Assembly: GCF_018155095.1 (NCBI RefSeq)
Contig: NZ_NAAI01000003.1
Span: forward strand, 153,084-217,083
DNA from: Bartonella queenslandensis
Lineage (GTDB): Bacteria > Pseudomonadota > Alphaproteobacteria > Rhizobiales > Rhizobiaceae
Length of the DNA stretch: 64,000 nt
Direction of reading: 5' to 3'
Shown here in pieces: positions 61,168 through 64,000 of the stretch. Under the pieces are notes generated by a model. That model was given only the letters and a program-made list of their open reading frames with translations. It had not been told where the DNA came from and ran no database searches. A program made the position numbers and the translations under genes. Position 1 is the stretch's first letter; each line of letters begins with the position of its first letter.

Positions 61168-61923
61168 ATGAGATTTTATATAATGAAAGTTTCTAGTCAT
61201 CAATATAAGAATGTTTCCCAATTGCCGAAACAACCTAAAGAACCTTTATTGAATGTTCCACTTATCATTGTTGTCTTGATAGCGTTTTGTTTTTGTCTTT
61301 ATTGTATTCCTCAGTATTTTTTTTCTCATCAGCTTTATATTGAAAGCCTTGAGTTTTTTTCATTTACACCAGCCTTGTTTAAGACGGATCCTATTACGTT
61401 TTTTTATACCATGGTGAGTTATTCATTTATGCATGGTAGTTTTAAACATGTTGCTCTTAATATGGTTTGGCTTTTGGTTTTTGGTTCTCCTTTAGTAAGG
61501 CATTTTGGTGTTTTACATTTTTTAGTTTTTTGGGTGTTAACGGCAGTTATTTCTGTTTTGACTTATTTTATATTTCATCAAGAAAGTATCATACCACTTG
61601 TTGGAGCATCCGGTTCCGTATCTGGAATGATGGGGGCTATTGCACGTTACGGTTTCCCTAGCCACTATTTAGGTGTCAATACGCAGAAAGAAAAACCTTT
61701 GGGACCTTTATTATCCATCAAAAAAGCCCTTTGTTCCAAGGGCGTACTTATTTACATAAGTGTATGGCTCGTGGCTGATTTTATCATAGGTATTTCTTCC
61801 GTTCTGTTTGAAGAAAATGGTATCTCAATAGCATGGGAAGCACATATTGGCGGGTTTTTAGCGGGTTTTTTGTTAGTTGGATTTTTTGATGATTCACAAA
61901 AAAAATTAAAAACTAGAATCTAA
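61168..61923 (+). CDS. Rhomboid family intramembrane serine protease
   Basis: 251 residues, about six membrane helices. Catalytic Ser148 in GASGSVSG and His226 in AHIGGFLAG form the rhomboid dyad; HGSFKHVALNMV carries the conserved H-x-x-x-N. It cleaves membrane proteins within the bilayer; substrate unknown. Starts at 61168 or 61183, no strong ribosome binding site. Its 3' end overlaps the convergent rlmB by 11 bases. Confidence 0.92.
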   Translation: MRFYIMKVSSHQYKNVSQLPKQPKEPLLNVPLIIVVLIAFCFCLYCIPQYFFSHQLYIESLEFFSFTPALFKTDPITFFYTMVSYSFMHGSFKHVALNMVWLLVFGSPLVRHFGVLHFLVFWVLTAVISVLTYFIFHQESIIPLVGASGSVSGMMGAIARYGFPSHYLGVNTQKEKPLGPLLSIKKALCSKGVLIYISVWLVADFIIGISSVLFEENGISIAWEAHIGGFLAGFLLVGFFDDSQKKLKTRI

Positions 61924-62743
61924 GATATTTATGCGCCACATAAAGCGCTATTGTTGCTGCGTTTGAAACATTTAATGATTTAATATTTCCAGGCATGTCG
62001 AGGCGTGCTAGAGCGCAAACGGTTTCACGTGTTTTTTTTCGTAAGCCTTTACCTTCTGCTCCTAAAACAAGAGCAATTTTATTCCCTGTTAATGTTGTTT
62101 CTAGAGGTTGATCTCCTTCTGAATCAAGACCAAAGCTTGTAAAACCTGTTTGATGGAGTTCTTGAAGAGTTTCAGCGAGGTTTCGTACGGTAATATAATG
62201 AATCATTTCCAGAGCCCCTGATGCTGCTTTCGCAAGAACGCCACTTTCGTGGGGAGAGTGACGGCAAGTGGTGATAAGTGCCTTAGCTTTAAATGCAACG
62301 GCAGAGCGCATAATAGCGCCAACATTATGCGGATCAGTAATTTGATCCATGACAATGACCAGATCAGTATTGGTTAGTTCCGATAGTTTGCATGGTTTGA
62401 GAGGAGAAGTTTCCAAAACAATTCCTTGATGAACTGCCTCATTTCCAACGAGCGAATCAAGATATTTTGGGGTGCATAATGTTACAGGGCAGGGATAATC
62501 TGATTCGGGTATATTTAATCGTTTTAAGGCATTTTGTGTAACGTAAAGACATTTAAAAATTCTTTTTGGGTTTTTTAAAGCAGCTTGAACGGAATGAATA
62601 CCATAAAGATAGATTGTCCCTTGCTGTAAAGAAGGCTTTTCCTTCTTCAAGTTTTTAGAAGATCGAGAAGGAGAGCCTTTTGTATCGCGATAGCGGCGAC
62701 GTAAACGAGCATAATGAGAATTTTGTGATGTTTTTTCTTTCAT
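61913..62743 (-). CDS. rlmB: 23S rRNA 2'-O-methyltransferase RlmB (TrmH/SpoU family)
   Basis: 276 residues. Lysine-rich variable N-terminus (~1-40), RNA-binding domain from YLYGIHSVQAAL, and the SpoU knot motifs VIVMDQITDPHNVGAIMRSA, ALVLGAEGKGLR and NVSNAATIALY. It methylates G2251 in E. coli 23S rRNA; the exact site here is inferred. Upstream of the tRNA-Tyr/tRNA-Gly/tuf cluster, which is the standard place. Confidence 0.94.
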   Translation of the reverse strand: MKEKTSQNSHYARLRRRYRDTKGSPSRSSKNLKKEKPSLQQGTIYLYGIHSVQAALKNPKRIFKCLYVTQNALKRLNIPESDYPCPVTLCTPKYLDSLVGNEAVHQGIVLETSPLKPCKLSELTNTDLVIVMDQITDPHNVGAIMRSAVAFKAKALITTCRHSPHESGVLAKAASGALEMIHYITVRNLAETLQELHQTGFTSFGLDSEGDQPLETTLTGNKIALVLGAEGKGLRKKTRETVCALARLDMPGNIKSLNVSNAATIALYVAHKYLRF

Positions 62744-62947
62744 AATGTCTTTATAGCGTTTTAATGAGAAAAATAGCTAGAAAAAATCTATGATTTAAAG
62801 ATATGAGCAGGAAATTTGTACAGAATTGTATTTATTCTGTTGACAGATACAATCGTAATCGTCATAACCACTTCGCAATCAGTTGAATTGAATGGGTGTT
62901 CGATATGATTGCCGTGATGCCTCATCGCGCGACTTTGCTGGTGTAAT

Positions 62948-63031
62948 GGAGGGGTGCCCGAGTGGTTAAAGGGGGCGGACTGTAAATCCGTTGCGTATGC
63001 TACGTTGGTTCGAATCCAACCCCCTCCACCA
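62948..63031 (+). tRNA. tRNA-Tyr, anticodon GTA
   Basis: Acceptor stem GGAGGGG pairs with CCCCTCC, anticodon loop CTGTAAA, a class II long variable arm, T-loop GGTTCGAATCC, discriminator A, encoded CCA. Confidence 0.97.
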
Positions 63032-63062
63032 TTCATCAAAGTAGAGTGAGTATGTAGATTAT

Positions 63063-63136
63063 GCGGGTATAGCTCAATGGTAGAGCAGCAGCCTTCCAAG
63101 CTGAATATGCGGGTTCGATTCCCGCTACCCGCTCCA
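63063..63136 (+). tRNA. tRNA-Gly, anticodon TCC
   Basis: Acceptor stem GCGGGTA pairs with TACCCGC, anticodon loop CTTCCAA, T-loop GGTTCGATTCC, discriminator T, encoded CCA. 31 bases after tRNA-Tyr, so probably one transcript leading into tuf. Confidence 0.97.
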
Positions 63137-63316
63137 AATGGTGGTTAATGATGAGGCAGATAGGTATGATGGAAGATATTCCATCATTAAAGTGGGCGGG
63201 ATTTCTCGTCTAAGGGTTGTGGTGATTGGGCTGGTGTAAGGTCCAGTTGGATTCAGTTCTGCAGACCTATTTTTAGGTGTGAACGAAGATAGAGAAAAAA
63301 CAAGAGATTAATAGCG

Positions 63317-64000
63317 ATGGCGAAGAGCAAATTTGAACGTACAAAACCGCATGTTAATATAGGTACGATTGGTCACGTTGATCATGGGAAGACTTCGTTG
63401 ACAGCAGCAATTACCAAATTTTTTGGTGAGTTTAAAGCATATGACCAAATTGATGCAGCACCAGAAGAGCGCGCACGTGGTATTACCATTTCCACGGCCC
63501 ACGTTGAGTATGAAACGGAAAATCGTCACTATGCCCACGTTGATTGTCCTGGGCACGCGGATTATGTGAAAAACATGATCACTGGAGCGGCGCAGATGGA
63601 TGGTGCTATTCTGGTTGTTTCAGCGGCTGATGGTCCCATGCCTCAAACACGTGAACATATTTTGCTTGCCCGCCAGGTTGGTGTTCCTGCGATTGTCGTT
63701 TTTCTTAATAAAGTTGATCAGGTTGATGATACAGAACTTTTGGATCTTGTAGAGCTTGAGGTTCGGGAACTTTTATCCAAATATGATTTTCCAGGTGATG
63801 ATGTTCCAATTGTTAAGGGTTCTGCATTAGCTGCTCTTGAGGACAAGGATAAAAGCATTGGAGAAGATGCGGTTCGTCTTTTAATGAGTGAGGTTGATAA
63901 TTATATTCCCACACCTGAGCGTCCTGTTGATCAGCCATTTTTGATGCCGATCGAAGATGTTTTTTCGATTTCAGGTCGTGGAACGGTTGTTACGGGTCGT
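63317..64000 (+). CDS. tuf: Elongation factor Tu (3' end outside window)
   Basis: 228 codons visible. GTP-binding motifs G1 GHVDHGKT, G2 RGITI, G3 DCPGHAD and G4 NKVD are intact, and the start [20 protein letters not shown] is typical. It delivers aminoacyl-tRNA to the ribosome. The tRNA-Tyr, tRNA-Gly, tuf order is common in alphaproteobacteria. The rest, including the C-terminal barrels, lies past base 64000. Confidence 0.99.
   Translation, partial: MAKSKFERTKPHVNIGTIGHVDHGKTSLTAAITKFFGEFKAYDQIDAAPEERARGITISTAHVEYETENRHYAHVDCPGHADYVKNMITGAAQMDGAILVVSAADGPMPQTREHILLARQVGVPAIVVFLNKVDQVDDTELLDLVELEVRELLSKYDFPGDDVPIVKGSALAALEDKDKSIGEDAVRLLMSEVDNYIPTPERPVDQPFLMPIEDVFSISGRGTVVTGR

Overview
The window is a piece of the chromosome of a low-GC alphaproteobacterium of the order Hyphomicrobiales. 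It is almost certainly Bartonella. The evidence is the pairing of rhizobial-type gene blocks (tatABC-serS-pcm, tpiA-secG-pyrG-kdsA-eno-pdhABC-lpd-lipA, ntrYX-trkA, clpP-clpX-lon-hupB, rlmB-tRNA-tuf) with strongly AT-biased codons, large AT-rich non-coding gaps full of gene relics, tandem AIDA-like autotransporters and a RirA-type Rrf2 regulator. I cannot name the species from sequence alone.

Layout. 1-5.4 kb: two tandem paralogous autotransporters (the first cut by the window edge), separated by an 820-bp gap holding a frameshifted phage-type integrase relic. 5.8-10.7 kb: ndk, then pgsA, uvrC and rlmJ on the minus strand. 11.9-16.9 kb: tatABC, serS, a 35-codon surE relic, pcm and a LysM/LytM lipoprotein. 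17.9-21 kb: yajC, then homologues of two complex I assembly factors (NDUFAF3-like and NDUFAF6-like) with no secDF between, in gaps with relics and a 40-bp copy of a uvrC segment. 22-29.4 kb: ppiD (minus), tpiA, secG, pyrG, kdsA, eno. 29.5-32.1 kb: three tandem TM2-domain genes. The two gaps after the first and second of them are decayed copies of the 5' half of ftsB, which itself follows the third. 32.2-39.2 kb: pyruvate dehydrogenase genes pdhA-pdhB-pdhC-lpd, lipA and a ratA/coq10-like gene. 39.5-41.7 kb (minus): cinA C-terminal domain protein, bifunctional ispDF with an apparent ATT start codon, and rirA. 41.8-47.7 kb: ntrY-ntrX, trkA and a DXD glycosyltransferase. 47.8-53 kb: the proteolysis block clpP, clpX, lon, and hupB. 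54-59.9 kb: trmFO (minus), tRNA-Leu, tig, gatB, the NDUFA12-like complex I accessory subunit and a DUF2155 protein. 60-64 kb: another integrase relic, a rhomboid protease, rlmB (minus), tRNA-Tyr, tRNA-Gly and the start of tuf.

How the genes fit together. Most are core housekeeping: central carbon flow from triose phosphate through enolase to acetyl-CoA, protein export (Tat, SecG, YajC), protein quality control (Tig, PpiD, ClpXP, Lon), isoprenoid and Kdo synthesis, and translation. Three genes (NDUFAF3-like, NDUFAF6-like, NDUFA12-like) belong to alphaproteobacterial complex I biology. The accessory and host-facing part is the autotransporter pair, possibly the glycosyltransferase, and RirA-linked iron control.

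The most notable non-routine signals are the TM2/ftsB segmental triplication, the ATT start of ispDF, a dispersed family of integrase-plus-leader relics on both strands, the surE deletion scar and the uvrC segment duplicated in a gap. I see no CRISPR array, intact prophage, intact insertion sequence or rRNA operon.
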